DNA of 31,283 nt from CAZAIO01 sp964485235 (GTDB lineage Bacteria > Chloroflexota > Dehalococcoidia > GIF9 > UBA5629): positions 1 through 31,283 of the forward strand of contig CAZAIO010000015.1 of assembly GCA_964485235.1 (NCBI GenBank). Direction: 5' to 3'. Made by a program: the position numbers and the translations under genes. Under the pieces are notes generated by a model. The model was given only the letters and a program-made list of their open reading frames with translations, was not told the DNA's origin and ran no database searches. Numbering within the stretch: the stretch's first letter is position 1; every line of letters starts with the position of its first letter. Below are positions 14,583-23,560 of this stretch, piece after piece.

Positions 14583-17399
14583 ATGAAACGGTCTATTTTC
14601 CTCACAGGTGCCACCGGTTTTCTCGGAACGCAGGTAGCCTTAAGGCTGGTACGCGATACCGATTGTATCCTTAGCGCTATCGTACGTGCTGAAGACAGGG
14701 AAGCTGCTCTTCGCCGTCTTTCCAGAGCATGGTGGGAATTTCCGGAGCTTATAGACGCCCTTTCAAACAGGGTAAACGTGCTTGCCGGCAATGTCACGGA
14801 GCAGCAGTTCGGATTGAATGAGGAAACGTATCAGGCGCTGGTGCGTGTTACCACACATATCATTCATACTGCGGCAGACCTTCGACTCGATGCACCTGTT
14901 CATGAGCTTCGGAAGACGAATGCAGGCGGCACAGCAAATGTACTGGAATTTGCCCGCGCAGCTCACCGGGACCACGGTATCGAACGTCTTTCCTATGTGT
15001 CGACTGCCTATGTCGCCGGTGCAAGGAAAGGGATCATTTCCGAAGACTCTCTGACGGATGAGTATGGGTTCTACAGTAATTATGAGATTTCCAAGTTCGA
15101 AGCGGAGTCGCTCGTGCAGGGAATGAAAAGTGAACTGCCTGTATCGATATTCAGGCCGGGGCAAATAGTCGGCGACTCACGAACAGGAGCAATCAGGACA
15201 TTCAATACGCTGTACTTTCCCCTGCGTATGTATTTTTCCATGCGGCCGAAAATCATCCCGGCACCTTTATGGTTGCGCATAAATATGGTCCCGGTCGATT
15301 ACGTTGCCGATGCCGTAGTGAAAATGACGTTGTTGCCCGAAGCCAGGGGTCGAACATTTCACCTGGTAGCTCCGTATGATAGATTGCCTTCAGTACGGGA
15401 GTTTGTTCATTTTGTTCGCGACTGGATCAGAGACAATCTCGGTGTGAAATTGCCACGCCCGGTCTTCTTGCCGCTCACGGTCCCGTTGAACCGGGTACGC
15501 TACCGTGCCCGGGGTGCAATTGAACGGGCAAATAAACGCACGATCGATGCATTTGTTACGCTCTTACCCTATTTTTTTGAACGCAGGCAATTCGCGCGGG
15601 ACAACATTGACAGTATCATGGGGACATACGATTTTAACTGGAAAGAAGTATTACCCCTTCTGCTCGAATATGCTTTCGATAAAGGGTTTATGCACCGTTC
15701 CGACCGGACAGTGCACGAGCAGGTACTGTTTCGCCTCCGGAGCAAAAGTCTTCCGATTTATTATTACGACATAGTCGACGGGAAAACGATTGCATATGAT
15801 ACCAAAGAAATAAGGGAGAACATGATAACGGCGGCAAAGGCGCTTCAGGCGATGGGTGTCGGAAAAGGCGATCGTGTCGCGCTGGTCGGACCGAATAGTG
15901 CACGTTATCTTGTCATCGACGTGGCAATAGGTATTTTAGGTGCGGTGAGTGTGCCGATATATATGACAAGTCCGCCCGCTGAGGTCGATCAGATCCTTGA
16001 ATCGAGCGGAGCGAAACTATTGTTCGCGGGTATGCACGGTATTCTGGAGCGAATGAGCGAGATGGACACTACTATCCCTGTCGTGTCGTTCTGCAGAGGT
16101 AACCACGCTTCGAAGGTGGCCGGGCTTGTCGAGTGGGAGGAGTTTTTGTCAAGAGGTAAAGGTGCAGAGTTAGACGCCGTTGCACCGGTCGGCCCGGGCG
16201 ATCTGGCAACGATCAGATATACATCGGGCACGACGGGTAAAGTAAAAGGCGTATGCTTTAATCATCAGAACCTTCGCTGGATGGGTGAATCGACGTGTAC
16301 CATGCTGAAAGCGTGGGAGGCAGGTAATAAAGAGATCTGTTACGTGTCATACCTTCCCATGAACCACGTAGTCGAGGGCATCCTCTCGGCATATTCGGTG
16401 TACTACGCACCGGCACCGGTCCATGTTTATTTCGTAGAGGACTTGAAAGACCTGCCGTATGCTCTCCGGAAAATACGTCCTCACGTGTTTTTTTCGGTCC
16501 CGCGTTTCTATGAAAAAATCTGGGAGCTTCTCGGTAAAAGTAAGGCCGGCCGAGCTTATTTCACTATGAAGGAGGGCTTTGCCCGGAATGCGTTGCGTGC
16601 TATTCTTGCCAGGTCGATAATTAAACAAGCCGGATTGGACCGTTGCGATCGCCTGATTGTCGGCTCGGCGACGACCAGCGTATCATTGCTCCGTGGTTTC
16701 CAGGAACTGGGTATCCAGGTCTATAACGCCTATGGTCTGACAGAAGCTCCTCTCGTTACTATGAACAGGGCCGGCGCTAATAGAGTAGATACTGTAGGGG
16801 AACTATTGCCGCAGACCGAAGTGCGTATTGCTGAGGATGGCGAGATCATAGTTCGCGGGCCCCAGGTGGCAACGGGGTATTGGGAAAAAGATGCCGAAGG
16901 TGCCTTCCGCGACGGCTGGCTGTATACAGGGGACCTGGGATATCTCACAACGGAAGGGAGCCTGGTGATAAACGGCCGTAAGAAAGATATGATCGTGACT
17001 TCATATGGAAAGAACACATATCCGGAGAAGATCGAGTCTTTGCTTAAGTCCATGCCTTATATAGAGGAGGCTATGGTCGTGGGCGATGGATTCCCGTTTT
17101 GCAGTGCGCTCATATGGGTGCCGGGCGACGAATATAGACCGGCGCTTATCAGTTATCTGGAGGGTAAGATAAAGGAGATCAACCATAAACTCTCGCATCC
17201 GGAACAGTTGAAGCGCTGGGCTGTCCTGAAACATAATCTCTCGGTGGAGAACGGTGAGCTTACCGCGAGCCTGAAACTCAAACGGAAAGAGGTAACGCAG
17301 CGTTTTTCCGATGTCATAAAAGTCATGTACAGTCCTTCCGGTACTTCGCTGGTTCCAGCCCGTGAAGATGTTTATATAGACGGTATTGATAAGTCCTGA
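14583..17399 (+). CDS. Fusion of thioester-reductase-type SDR and acyl-CoA ligase
   Basis: A 938-residue two-domain enzyme. The N-terminal part (1-345) is an extended SDR of the fatty acyl-CoA/thioester reductase type: nucleotide loop TGATGFLG (8-15), YVSTAYVAG, and the catalytic YxxxK at Tyr 167-Lys 171. The C-terminal part (about 385-938) is an AMP-forming acyl-CoA synthetase with TSGTTGKVKG (547-556), YNAYGLTE (about 713-720), GWLYTGDLG (about 778-786) and the hinge GRKKDMIVTSYGKN. Together they would activate a fatty or aromatic acid to its CoA ester and reduce the acyl group with NAD(P)H to an aldehyde or alcohol. The order is the reverse of carboxylic acid reductases (adenylation, carrier, reductase), and no carrier domain with a phosphopantetheine Ser is visible in the linker. 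No membrane segment stands out. The gene has its own promoter and is convergent with the next. Substrate unknown. Confidence 0.9.
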   Translation: MKRSIFLTGATGFLGTQVALRLVRDTDCILSAIVRAEDREAALRRLSRAWWEFPELIDALSNRVNVLAGNVTEQQFGLNEETYQALVRVTTHIIHTAADLRLDAPVHELRKTNAGGTANVLEFARAAHRDHGIERLSYVSTAYVAGARKGIISEDSLTDEYGFYSNYEISKFEAESLVQGMKSELPVSIFRPGQIVGDSRTGAIRTFNTLYFPLRMYFSMRPKIIPAPLWLRINMVPVDYVADAVVKMTLLPEARGRTFHLVAPYDRLPSVREFVHFVRDWIRDNLGVKLPRPVFLPLTVPLNRVRYRARGAIERANKRTIDAFVTLLPYFFERRQFARDNIDSIMGTYDFNWKEVLPLLLEYAFDKGFMHRSDRTVHEQVLFRLRSKSLPIYYYDIVDGKTIAYDTKEIRENMITAAKALQAMGVGKGDRVALVGPNSARYLVIDVAIGILGAVSVPIYMTSPPAEVDQILESSGAKLLFAGMHGILERMSEMDTTIPVVSFCRGNHASKVAGLVEWEEFLSRGKGAELDAVAPVGPGDLATIRYTSGTTGKVKGVCFNHQNLRWMGESTCTMLKAWEAGNKEICYVSYLPMNHVVEGILSAYSVYYAPAPVHVYFVEDLKDLPYALRKIRPHVFFSVPRFYEKIWELLGKSKAGRAYFTMKEGFARNALRAILARSIIKQAGLDRCDRLIVGSATTSVSLLRGFQELGIQVYNAYGLTEAPLVTMNRAGANRVDTVGELLPQTEVRIAEDGEIIVRGPQVATGYWEKDAEGAFRDGWLYTGDLGYLTTEGSLVINGRKKDMIVTSYGKNTYPEKIESLLKSMPYIEEAMVVGDGFPFCSALIWVPGDEYRPALISYLEGKIKEINHKLSHPEQLKRWAVLKHNLSVENGELTASLKLKRKEVTQRFSDVIKVMYSPSGTSLVPAREDVYIDGIDKS

Positions 17400-17424
17400 C
17401 TTTTACGGACTTTCCTGTCCCTTT
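17391..17424 (+). terminator. Possible weak terminator of the reductase-ligase gene
   Basis: AAGTCC (17391-17396) pairs with GGACTT (17407-17412) across the stop codon, followed by T-rich TTTCCTGTCCCTTTTT. The stem is short; weak support. Confidence 0.3.
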
Positions 17425-17507
17425 TTACATTACAGCACAATAGCGTTATGCCGTTGCCTTTGAAGTTCGACGGGAATAGAGGGGGAAGGAAAGCTTTTGG
17501 TTTCGGA

Positions 17508-19628
17508 CTAGAAATTTATCTGTCGTACTTCGTCGAAGGTGAAGCCTTTTTTCCGGAATAAATTTATACAGCTATTTACTGCGAGCGGTTCATACAATAT
17601 ACCGCTGTTCGAATCGATTTCTTCCAGAGCTCTGTCGAGTCCGAGGCTCGGTCTGTACGGTCTGTGAGATGCCATTGCCTCCACTACGTCGGCGACAGCG
17701 AGTATTTTCGCCTCGATTATAATATCGTCTTTCATCAGCCCGGACGGATACCCGGAGCCGTCGAGCCTCTCGTGGTGTTGAAGGATTGCGGGGGCGATAG
17801 GCCACGGAAATTCTACATTTTTAAGGATTTCATATCCTGTGGACGGGTGTGTCCTGATAATCCTTATCTCAGCTTCGGTTAATACGCCGGGATGAGTCAA
17901 TATTTCGGTCGGTACGCGGATTTTACCTATATCATGGATAAGCCCGGCAAACCGGATCCCTGTCTGCTTTTCCTCCGGCAGTCCGATATCCTCCGCGATG
18001 GCAGTGGCAAGTTGTGCGACACGCCGCTGGTGGCCTGCGGTATACGGGTCTCTTAATTCTACAGTTATAGCCATCGTTTCGATGATGTCTTCCAGTGCTT
18101 TCAGTAATTGCTTCGCGATCTTTTCAGCCCGTTCCTCTGCTTCTTTTCGCTCTGTGATATCCTGCGCAATCATCTGAAATCCCACGGGAATCCCTTTTTT
18201 CCTGATTAGCTCGCCGATTCCGGAAACATATCTGGAGCGGCCGTCTTTACATATGATCTTTACTTCCATTGGAGACGACGGTTTTCCAAGCATTTTTTGG
18301 AGCATTCTTTTCAACAACGCACCTGTATATTCCGGTGTTATTCCCAGCGACGGCCAGTATTTTTCTTCAACTTCATTCTTCGAATAGCCGGTCACTTCCT
18401 GAAATTTTCTGTTTACATATGAGACTTTCGCTTTCAGGTCTATCCTGCACATGATAGCCGGTGATGTTTCAACAAGGTTCTCAAGTTGCCTTTGAGACTG
18501 CAAGGCTTTCTTTTCTGCGCGTTTTCGTTCACGCAGTTCCTGCTGAAGTTTATTGTTCATTACTTTAAGCTCGCCTGTCCGTTCCGCTATCAGCCGTTCC
18601 AGGTTATCACCGTGGGCGCGTAGGTCCTCTTCCATTTTCTTTCTGGCGCTGATGTCGCGTGCTATCGCATGGATGCCGATGATGGTTCCTTCGCTGTCAC
18701 GAAGCGGACATGAACTTATAATCACAGTGATATAGTCGCCGTCTTTTTTTCTCAACCTGTACTCGTGGTTTTGCGAACTATAGCCCAGCAGGACGGGACT
18801 TAAATTTTGTTGCATGCGTTTTAAATCGCCCGGATGAACAGCATGATAACAACTACTGCCCTTCAACTCGTTTTCCATGTAACCGAGGTGCTTCAGACAG
18901 GCGTGGTTGTTATATTCGATAGCTCCGTTGCAGTCCACAATAAAGATCATATCCGTCGATGTCTGGAGAATGGTAAGGTATCTTTGCAGCAGGTCCCGGT
19001 TTTTATGCTCTGTCTTTTTTAGTAGCTCCTCTGTTTTTCCACGTTGCAGAGCAATGGATGCCAGTTTGATGAATTTCTCGATCAGGTCTTTATCGATGAA
19101 TCTATAGTCACCGCGAAGAAGAAAACTCGCGCTGCCCAGCAGATTACCCTGCCATGTAAAACCTATAGCGAATACGGCGGATATATCGATTGCTTTACTG
19201 ATAGTGGTGCATACCGGCTTCGGTATATTTCCCATTGCGAGTTCGAACAGCCCGCCCGGCACATGCTGGAGTGTTCCTCTGCTGAGTCCCTGACGTGCTG
19301 GTTCATCGATGGCAAGGGACATACCGGCCGGATGGGTACCGAGCAGTCCGGCGACCCGTTCTATATAACCGTTAATACCACGTATTGCTCTCACATAGAA
19401 TAGTCCCGATTCTTCGTCGAATGTGTTTACTGTAATGAACGAGTCGGGAACCAGATCATATAATGCATCGCCGATAATCTGGTAAATATCTTCTCCGGGA
19501 GGAATATCGGCCAGCCTCATCAACATTCTGGTCAGTATATGCAATGGAGATGAGAGCCCGGAGCGGTTTTCTTTTTCCAGCTCGGCTATAATCGTATCGA
19601 TAGTGTTCGCGTCTGTTTCTAACGGCAT
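17508..19628 (-). CDS. GAF/PAS/HD-GYP cyclic di-GMP phosphodiesterase
   Basis: A 706-residue soluble protein: a GAF-like N-terminus (about 25-200, with VPDSFITVNTFDE and GNLLGSASFLL), PAS 1 (about 220-340, closed by RDISARK), a coiled coil rich in Glu/Arg/Lys (about 345-385), PAS 2 (about 390-510, closed by QDITERK) and HD-GYP (about 525-700). The HD pair is His 565-Asp 566 in LIHDIGKI and the GYP motif is in HHERLDGSGYP. The residues needed to hydrolyse cyclic di-GMP are present. The catalytic domain is nearly the same in wording as that of the protein at 11230-12459 (DPYTAGHQRRV, EFPWP, AVADVVEAMASHRPYR), so these are paralogues with different sensors. It is transcribed against the reductase-ligase gene and alone; three GTAC-centred repeats lie upstream (19684-19769). 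Confidence 0.93.
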   Translation of the reverse strand: MPLETDANTIDTIIAELEKENRSGLSSPLHILTRMLMRLADIPPGEDIYQIIGDALYDLVPDSFITVNTFDEESGLFYVRAIRGINGYIERVAGLLGTHPAGMSLAIDEPARQGLSRGTLQHVPGGLFELAMGNIPKPVCTTISKAIDISAVFAIGFTWQGNLLGSASFLLRGDYRFIDKDLIEKFIKLASIALQRGKTEELLKKTEHKNRDLLQRYLTILQTSTDMIFIVDCNGAIEYNNHACLKHLGYMENELKGSSCYHAVHPGDLKRMQQNLSPVLLGYSSQNHEYRLRKKDGDYITVIISSCPLRDSEGTIIGIHAIARDISARKKMEEDLRAHGDNLERLIAERTGELKVMNNKLQQELRERKRAEKKALQSQRQLENLVETSPAIMCRIDLKAKVSYVNRKFQEVTGYSKNEVEEKYWPSLGITPEYTGALLKRMLQKMLGKPSSPMEVKIICKDGRSRYVSGIGELIRKKGIPVGFQMIAQDITERKEAEERAEKIAKQLLKALEDIIETMAITVELRDPYTAGHQRRVAQLATAIAEDIGLPEEKQTGIRFAGLIHDIGKIRVPTEILTHPGVLTEAEIRIIRTHPSTGYEILKNVEFPWPIAPAILQHHERLDGSGYPSGLMKDDIIIEAKILAVADVVEAMASHRPYRPSLGLDRALEEIDSNSGILYEPLAVNSCINLFRKKGFTFDEVRQINF

Positions 19629-19683
19629 ATATAATCAGTTATTCAGCTGTCGGTACGCTGTCTCATAATATTCATTATGTTGT

Positions 19684-19769
19684 CTATTAGTACTCGACAT
19701 AATTATAGTTCTGCCCGCATCGCTTCGATATAGCAATTAAGTACCCGAACGTATAGTAATTTAGTACTG
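19684..19769. repeat. Three AATT/AGTAC-type repeats upstream of the HD-GYP gene
   Basis: ATTAGTAC (ending 19693), AATTAAGTAC (ending 19744) and AATTTAGTAC (ending 19767) are near-identical and in the same orientation, spaced 51 and 23 bases. They lie 60-140 bases before the minus-strand start at 19628. A regulator-binding role is inference. Confidence 0.35.
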
Positions 19770-19857
19770 ACATTCATTACAGGTATTTACCGGGCGGTAA
19801 ACGCCGTTCGGGAAAAGCGAGTGTAAAGGTCTGATTAAAGCGGGGACAGGGATATAA

Positions 19858-19887
19858 AAAAAGCTCCGCTGTGATGCGGAGCTTTTT
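19858..19887 (-). terminator. Intrinsic terminator of glutamate synthase
   Basis: A perfect 12-base stem: 19858-19869 pairs with 19876-19887 around TGTGAT (top strand). Read on the minus strand it ends in a run of seven T. It stands 22 bases after the stop of the glutamate synthase gene and, having A/T runs on both sides, may work both ways. Confidence 0.93.
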
Positions 19888-19909
19888 ATTACTTTAATGT
19901 AGCTACCGG

Positions 19910-21502
19910 TTAACTTTCCAGTATTGCCGTTGCTTCATCGCGATAGGCATTCATAAGGTAGGGGATGCCGGTAACTTTAGCGCATTCTTCTGTGAGAGAC
20001 ATAAGCTCTTTCCTGCTGATCGAGGGTACATTGAAACAGCGGGCACCTGCCATGAGCTGTTGAAGTCCTACCCGGATCTTCTGGGAATAGCTGTACACTC
20101 CTATAGCACCGAGCGGGATATTCTGTATTTCGTTCGAGCCGACCAGATCTTTCACCTCTTCGAAACATACGAAAATTTCTTCGGCGGTATCGCCGTATTG
20201 TTTGACTGTGTTCGGAAGGTCTCCGTTTTTAATCCATTCGTTGATATTTTTCCCTACCATGCCGGGGATCATTAAGGCACGGCCCATGCACACTGCTTTG
20301 GTAAACGGTGCGCCGAGCGCAAGCGCTTTGAATACCCCGTCTTCGCTGCTGAAGCCGCCTGCGAAGGCAAGGTCGGGGACGCGTTCGCCTTTATCGGTGA
20401 GTTTCTTCGCGAACTCACAGGCAGCGGCATGCAGGTAGAGGCTCGGCATGCCCCACTCTTCCATCATTCTCCAGGGGCTCATGCCGGTACCGCCGGGAGC
20501 TCCGTCTATGGTAAGGAGATCGATATGTGCCTTCGAGCTCCACTTGATCGCCATAGCCAGCTCACGGAGACCGTATGCGCCTGTTTTTAAAGTAACGCGT
20601 TTGAACCCGAGATTTCTCAGACGCTGTACCTCTGCATAGAAACCTTCTTCATCAATGAATCCGAGACGGCTGTGACGCTCGAACTCTTTCAGCGAGCCGT
20701 CTTTATACGCTGCCTGGCTTATCGGGCTGGACGGGTCCGGTGTGACGATATAGCCGCGCTTTTGAAGCTCTTTGGCGTACTCGAGCCTGTTGACTTTGAT
20801 CTCGCCGCCGATGCATTTCGCTCCCTGTCCCCATTTCAGTTCGATACTGTCCATACCGTGTTTTTTCCGTATATACTCGGCAACGCCCAGCCGTGTATCT
20901 TCAACGTTCATCTGTACCAGGATTTCGCCGTAACCCTGGTGGTAACGTTTATAAGTCTCGATACGCCGGTCCATGTCCGGTGCAGCGGTGATTTTTCCGT
21001 TCGAGTCAAGCTCGAGTGCCGGGTCTATGCCGCATACATTCTCTCCGCACACTACTGTGATCCCGCTGATCGCGGCACCGACGGCGAAATGCTCCCAGTT
21101 CTTACGGGCAATTTCCGTCGAGCCCAGTGCGCCGGTGAAGATAGGCACCTGTAATTTTACTTTCGTATCCCATCCGTACTCCGTCTCGGTATTAACAGAC
21201 GGGAATGTGGCTGTATCGGGATTGCCTTCCACTCCTTTGGGAAGGCCGGCTGCCCCCATGGCGTAACCCTGGATGTTAAAATGTGAGTAATCGATCGGAT
21301 AGTCCTTATCGCCGCCGGCGGTGACGTTTCCAAACGGGCCGGGATAGATCACTTCACGACCTCGGAACGAAGATTTGAAAACCTCGCAGTTTCCGGTACA
21401 CCCGTCGACGCAGCGCGTACACAGGCCGCTCATCGGCACAACGCTTTTTGACCGGTTTGCTGTCCTGGTAGCATCATTTGCATTTGGTCTTTGTAAATTC
21501 AA
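19910..21502 (-). CDS. gltB: FMN-binding glutamate synthase, archaeal type
   Basis: A 530-residue protein corresponding to the central FMN/synthase domain of glutamate synthase, without the glutaminase domain of the large bacterial enzyme. The N-terminus has Cys 28, 31, 35 and 39 (CTRCVDGCTGNC), likely an iron-sulfur ligand set. The barrel carries the family blocks GALGSTEIARKNWEH, WGQGAKCIGGEI and LLTIDGAPGGTG. It would form glutamate from 2-oxoglutarate and ammonia delivered by partner subunits, which are not in this window. The start is TTG 21502: AGGAG lies 9 bases upstream and no ATG is as well placed. It lies 202 bases downstream of NrpR copy 1 on the same strand, fitting nitrogen control of ammonia assimilation. 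A clear own promoter was not found. Terminated at 19858-19887. Confidence 0.9.
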   Translation of the reverse strand: MNLQRPNANDATRTANRSKSVVPMSGLCTRCVDGCTGNCEVFKSSFRGREVIYPGPFGNVTAGGDKDYPIDYSHFNIQGYAMGAAGLPKGVEGNPDTATFPSVNTETEYGWDTKVKLQVPIFTGALGSTEIARKNWEHFAVGAAISGITVVCGENVCGIDPALELDSNGKITAAPDMDRRIETYKRYHQGYGEILVQMNVEDTRLGVAEYIRKKHGMDSIELKWGQGAKCIGGEIKVNRLEYAKELQKRGYIVTPDPSSPISQAAYKDGSLKEFERHSRLGFIDEEGFYAEVQRLRNLGFKRVTLKTGAYGLRELAMAIKWSSKAHIDLLTIDGAPGGTGMSPWRMMEEWGMPSLYLHAAACEFAKKLTDKGERVPDLAFAGGFSSEDGVFKALALGAPFTKAVCMGRALMIPGMVGKNINEWIKNGDLPNTVKQYGDTAEEIFVCFEEVKDLVGSNEIQNIPLGAIGVYSYSQKIRVGLQQLMAGARCFNVPSISRKELMSLTEECAKVTGIPYLMNAYRDEATAILES

Positions 21503-21656
21503 TTGTTATATCTCCTTTCTATCCTCTTGATAATTATTTGTATACCTTTTTCTTAACGGTATTACTTCGCCATGCTCACGGATTTTTTACCGAAATAAAG
21601 GATAGAAACTGTTGGTGCTGCCGGTCCTTTACTTTTTGTAGTCGCTTTATAGAAAT

Positions 21657-21678
21657 ATCCGGCTTACCTGTGCCGGAT
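21657..21678 (-). terminator. Hairpin between NrpR copy 1 and glutamate synthase
   Basis: ATCCGGC (21657-21663) pairs perfectly with GCCGGAT (21672-21678) around 8 bases, 27 bases after the NrpR stop. On the minus strand it is followed by ATTTCTATAA, a poor T-tract. It could be a weak terminator or attenuator that lets part of the transcripts reach gltB. Confidence 0.4.
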
Positions 21679-21704
21679 AAGGGAAAGGTTTGCGACAGGC
21701 TGTT

Positions 21705-22718
21705 TCATTGACCTCTTTCATCCAGAACCTCGGAAAATTTCACAAGTTTTGCATAGTCCACTGTTACGCTCATTGCGTGGTTCTCACTCACTATTCCCGC
21801 TTCCTGTGCCGCTGCTACCGGATTGAGTCCGCCGATAAGGATCACACCGACCCGGTCGACGTCTACCGGTATTTCACATATCTGCTCATGAACATTGCCC
21901 ATTAACAGGACGCCACCCAGCCCCACTGATTTCATCTTTTCGATTACTTCAACAGCCAGAGGCTGGCAGATAGCGGGTATTTCCCTGAAGTTGGCAAGTA
22001 TCTCCCCGTTGCCGTCCGCATTAACTCTCGTTACCGATGTCATACCGGCTCTGATAAATATCTCCGAAGGGTCCAGCGAGCTTCCGGAATAATGGATGAG
22101 CTCGATAAAGCGGAGTGGTATGTGGTTACGCATTTGCAGGACGCCGCCGAACCTGGAGTCAACGGGTATTCCTGCTTTAAGCCACATTCCGTTGACCAGG
22201 ATGCTGCATACGGTGGCCAGAGCGGACATCCCTTCCGGCACGACCATTTCGTTGACAGTCTCCCCTTCATCCGCTGCTATAACCAGGTCGCTGACACAAA
22301 GCCCCGCCTGGAAAAAAGGCTTCATGTACTTCAATGCCTTATTGAATCTTTCTTTGGGGAATAAAGATATATTGACGGGTACTGTGCCCGTACGTTTCTC
22401 TGTATCGAAGCTGGTCTGGAAGGCGAGTTTTTCAATTCTCGAAAATGCCAGGCCGACCTTGTCCGAGACCCGCGCCTTTTTCAGCTCACTGAGTCCGAGT
22501 TCCGTTATTACCCTCCCATCCCGTCGACCCGCCAGCCTGGTGAGCCCTCTCTCGTCCATGAGCCTGAGGTGATATCTGACCGCCCTCTCTCCAAGTTCGA
22601 TGCCGTACTCCTTCAGGTTTCGGGCAATATTTCTGGAGCCAAGCGCCTGACCGGAACTGTTCAGTACCTTGAGGATGTGGATGACCTTACGTTCGACGTC
22701 CTGTGTTTCAAATCCCAT
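21705..22718 (-). CDS. nrpR: NrpR-family nitrogen regulator, copy 1
   Basis: A 337-residue regulator: an N-terminal winged helix (about 1-72, with ALGSRNIARNLKEYGIELGERAVRYHLRLMDERGLT) and one NrpR/DUF128 domain (about 85-335, with PVNISLF, GIPVDSRFGGVLQ, GSSLDPSEIFIRAGMT, and GVILIGGLNPVAAAQEAGI). In methanogenic archaea NrpR represses nitrogen-assimilation genes and is released by 2-oxoglutarate; a bacterial role is inferred from family and from the gltB gene next to it. The architecture matches the single-domain NrpRI form. It is clearly paralogous to the gene at 24990-25988, the two agreeing along the whole length. ATG 22718 has no strong Shine-Dalgarno. A consensus promoter lies at 22757-22785, followed by scattered GGAA/TTCC half-sites. 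Confidence 0.88.
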   Translation of the reverse strand: MGFETQDVERKVIHILKVLNSSGQALGSRNIARNLKEYGIELGERAVRYHLRLMDERGLTRLAGRRDGRVITELGLSELKKARVSDKVGLAFSRIEKLAFQTSFDTEKRTGTVPVNISLFPKERFNKALKYMKPFFQAGLCVSDLVIAADEGETVNEMVVPEGMSALATVCSILVNGMWLKAGIPVDSRFGGVLQMRNHIPLRFIELIHYSGSSLDPSEIFIRAGMTSVTRVNADGNGEILANFREIPAICQPLAVEVIEKMKSVGLGGVLLMGNVHEQICEIPVDVDRVGVILIGGLNPVAAAQEAGIVSENHAMSVTVDYAKLVKFSEVLDERGQ

Positions 22719-22727
22719 GACACAAAC

Positions 22728-22755
22728 GGAATACGGAAATAACTTACCGAATTCC
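22728..22755. promoter_or_regulatory. Degenerate NrpR half-sites before NrpR copy 1
   Basis: On the top strand GGAA occurs at 22728-22731 and 22735-22738 and TTCC at 22752-22755, within the predicted start region. Spacings (13 and 20 bases) do not fit the canonical N6, so this is at best a non-standard operator. Confidence 0.25.
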
Positions 22756-22756
22756 T

Positions 22757-22785
22757 ACTATATCGCAGGGCATTATTGTTGTCAA
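22757..22785 (-). promoter_or_regulatory. Consensus promoter of NrpR copy 1
   Basis: On the minus strand TTGACA (22785-22780), 17-base spacer, TATAGT (22762-22757). The -35 is perfect and the -10 is 5/6. Start predicted near 22750, about 30 bases before the ATG. Confidence 0.75.
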
Positions 22786-22864
22786 TATGTAACCAAGTTA
22801 CAGAAATGTAACATATGAAGAAAAAAATACAGGTATGGTATAAATGAACTGCGGAGAAACTGCC

Positions 22865-23545
22865 TCAGCTTTTAAGCATGTAACCGAGGCCCTGCTTGTT
22901 GATTATCATACTGGGAGGGCTGTCCTGTATTTTACTGCGCAGGCGGCGGATACATATTCGTATGGTCCCCGTACTGCCGGAGTAGCCTTTTCCCCATACC
23001 TCGTTCATAATTGTTTCATAGGTGACGGTCTTGTTCTTGTTCTTTATAAGCAGTGCCAGGAGTTTGTATTCGACCGGAGTGAGTTTGACCAGGCGGTTAT
23101 CGACTCTCACTTTCTGGTTCACGAAGTCGATTTTCAATCTTGTCCCGACGGTGTTGTCATGAGTGCCGGTGAAAGGTATCGACTCTGTCCTGCGTAGGAC
23201 CGCTCTCACCCGCGCGAGCAGGGTCATATAGTTGAAAGGCTTGATGATGTAATCGTCGGCACCGGCTTCCAGCCCTTTGAGCATATCCTTATCGTCGGAC
23301 CTGACAGTGAGGATTATGACCGGCACCGGTGAGAATTTACGTATTTCTTTTAATACATCGAAACCGCTGATGTCGGGCAGGTTGAGGTCCAGTATCACGA
23401 TGTCCGGAGTCTCCGTTTTTATTAGGTCGATCCCTTTCCTGCCTGTCGTGGCGCCGACCACGTCCGTACCGGGCCAGCGAAATTCGAAGGCGACTTTTAT
23501 CGCGTCGATTATGCTCTTTTCATCTTCTATGATCAGCGTTTTCAT
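22865..23545 (-). CDS. OmpR-family response regulator
   Basis: A 226-residue regulator: receiver (1-118, phospho-acceptor Asp 53 in VILDLNLPD, switch Thr in IILTVRS, Lys in IKPFNY) and a winged-helix output domain (about 130-225, with LTPVEYKLLALLIKN and GTIRICIRRLRSKI, ending QGLGYMLKS). It lies 15 bases after the histidine kinase gene on the same strand, so the two form a standard two-component pair. It is a different lineage from the regulator at 10169-10876. No strong Shine-Dalgarno is visible, consistent with translational coupling to the kinase gene. Its target is unknown; its position between the two NrpR genes hints at a link with nitrogen status, but that is inference. Confidence 0.94.
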   Translation of the reverse strand: MKTLIIEDEKSIIDAIKVAFEFRWPGTDVVGATTGRKGIDLIKTETPDIVILDLNLPDISGFDVLKEIRKFSPVPVIILTVRSDDKDMLKGLEAGADDYIIKPFNYMTLLARVRAVLRRTESIPFTGTHDNTVGTRLKIDFVNQKVRVDNRLVKLTPVEYKLLALLIKNKNKTVTYETIMNEVWGKGYSGSTGTIRICIRRLRSKIQDSPPSMIINKQGLGYMLKS

Positions 23546-23560
23546 GGTCTTGTTTCACGT

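Noticed and set aside
20672..21154. 160-residue ORF on the plus strand
   Set aside because: Antisense to glutamate synthase, whose frame is strongly conserved in wording.
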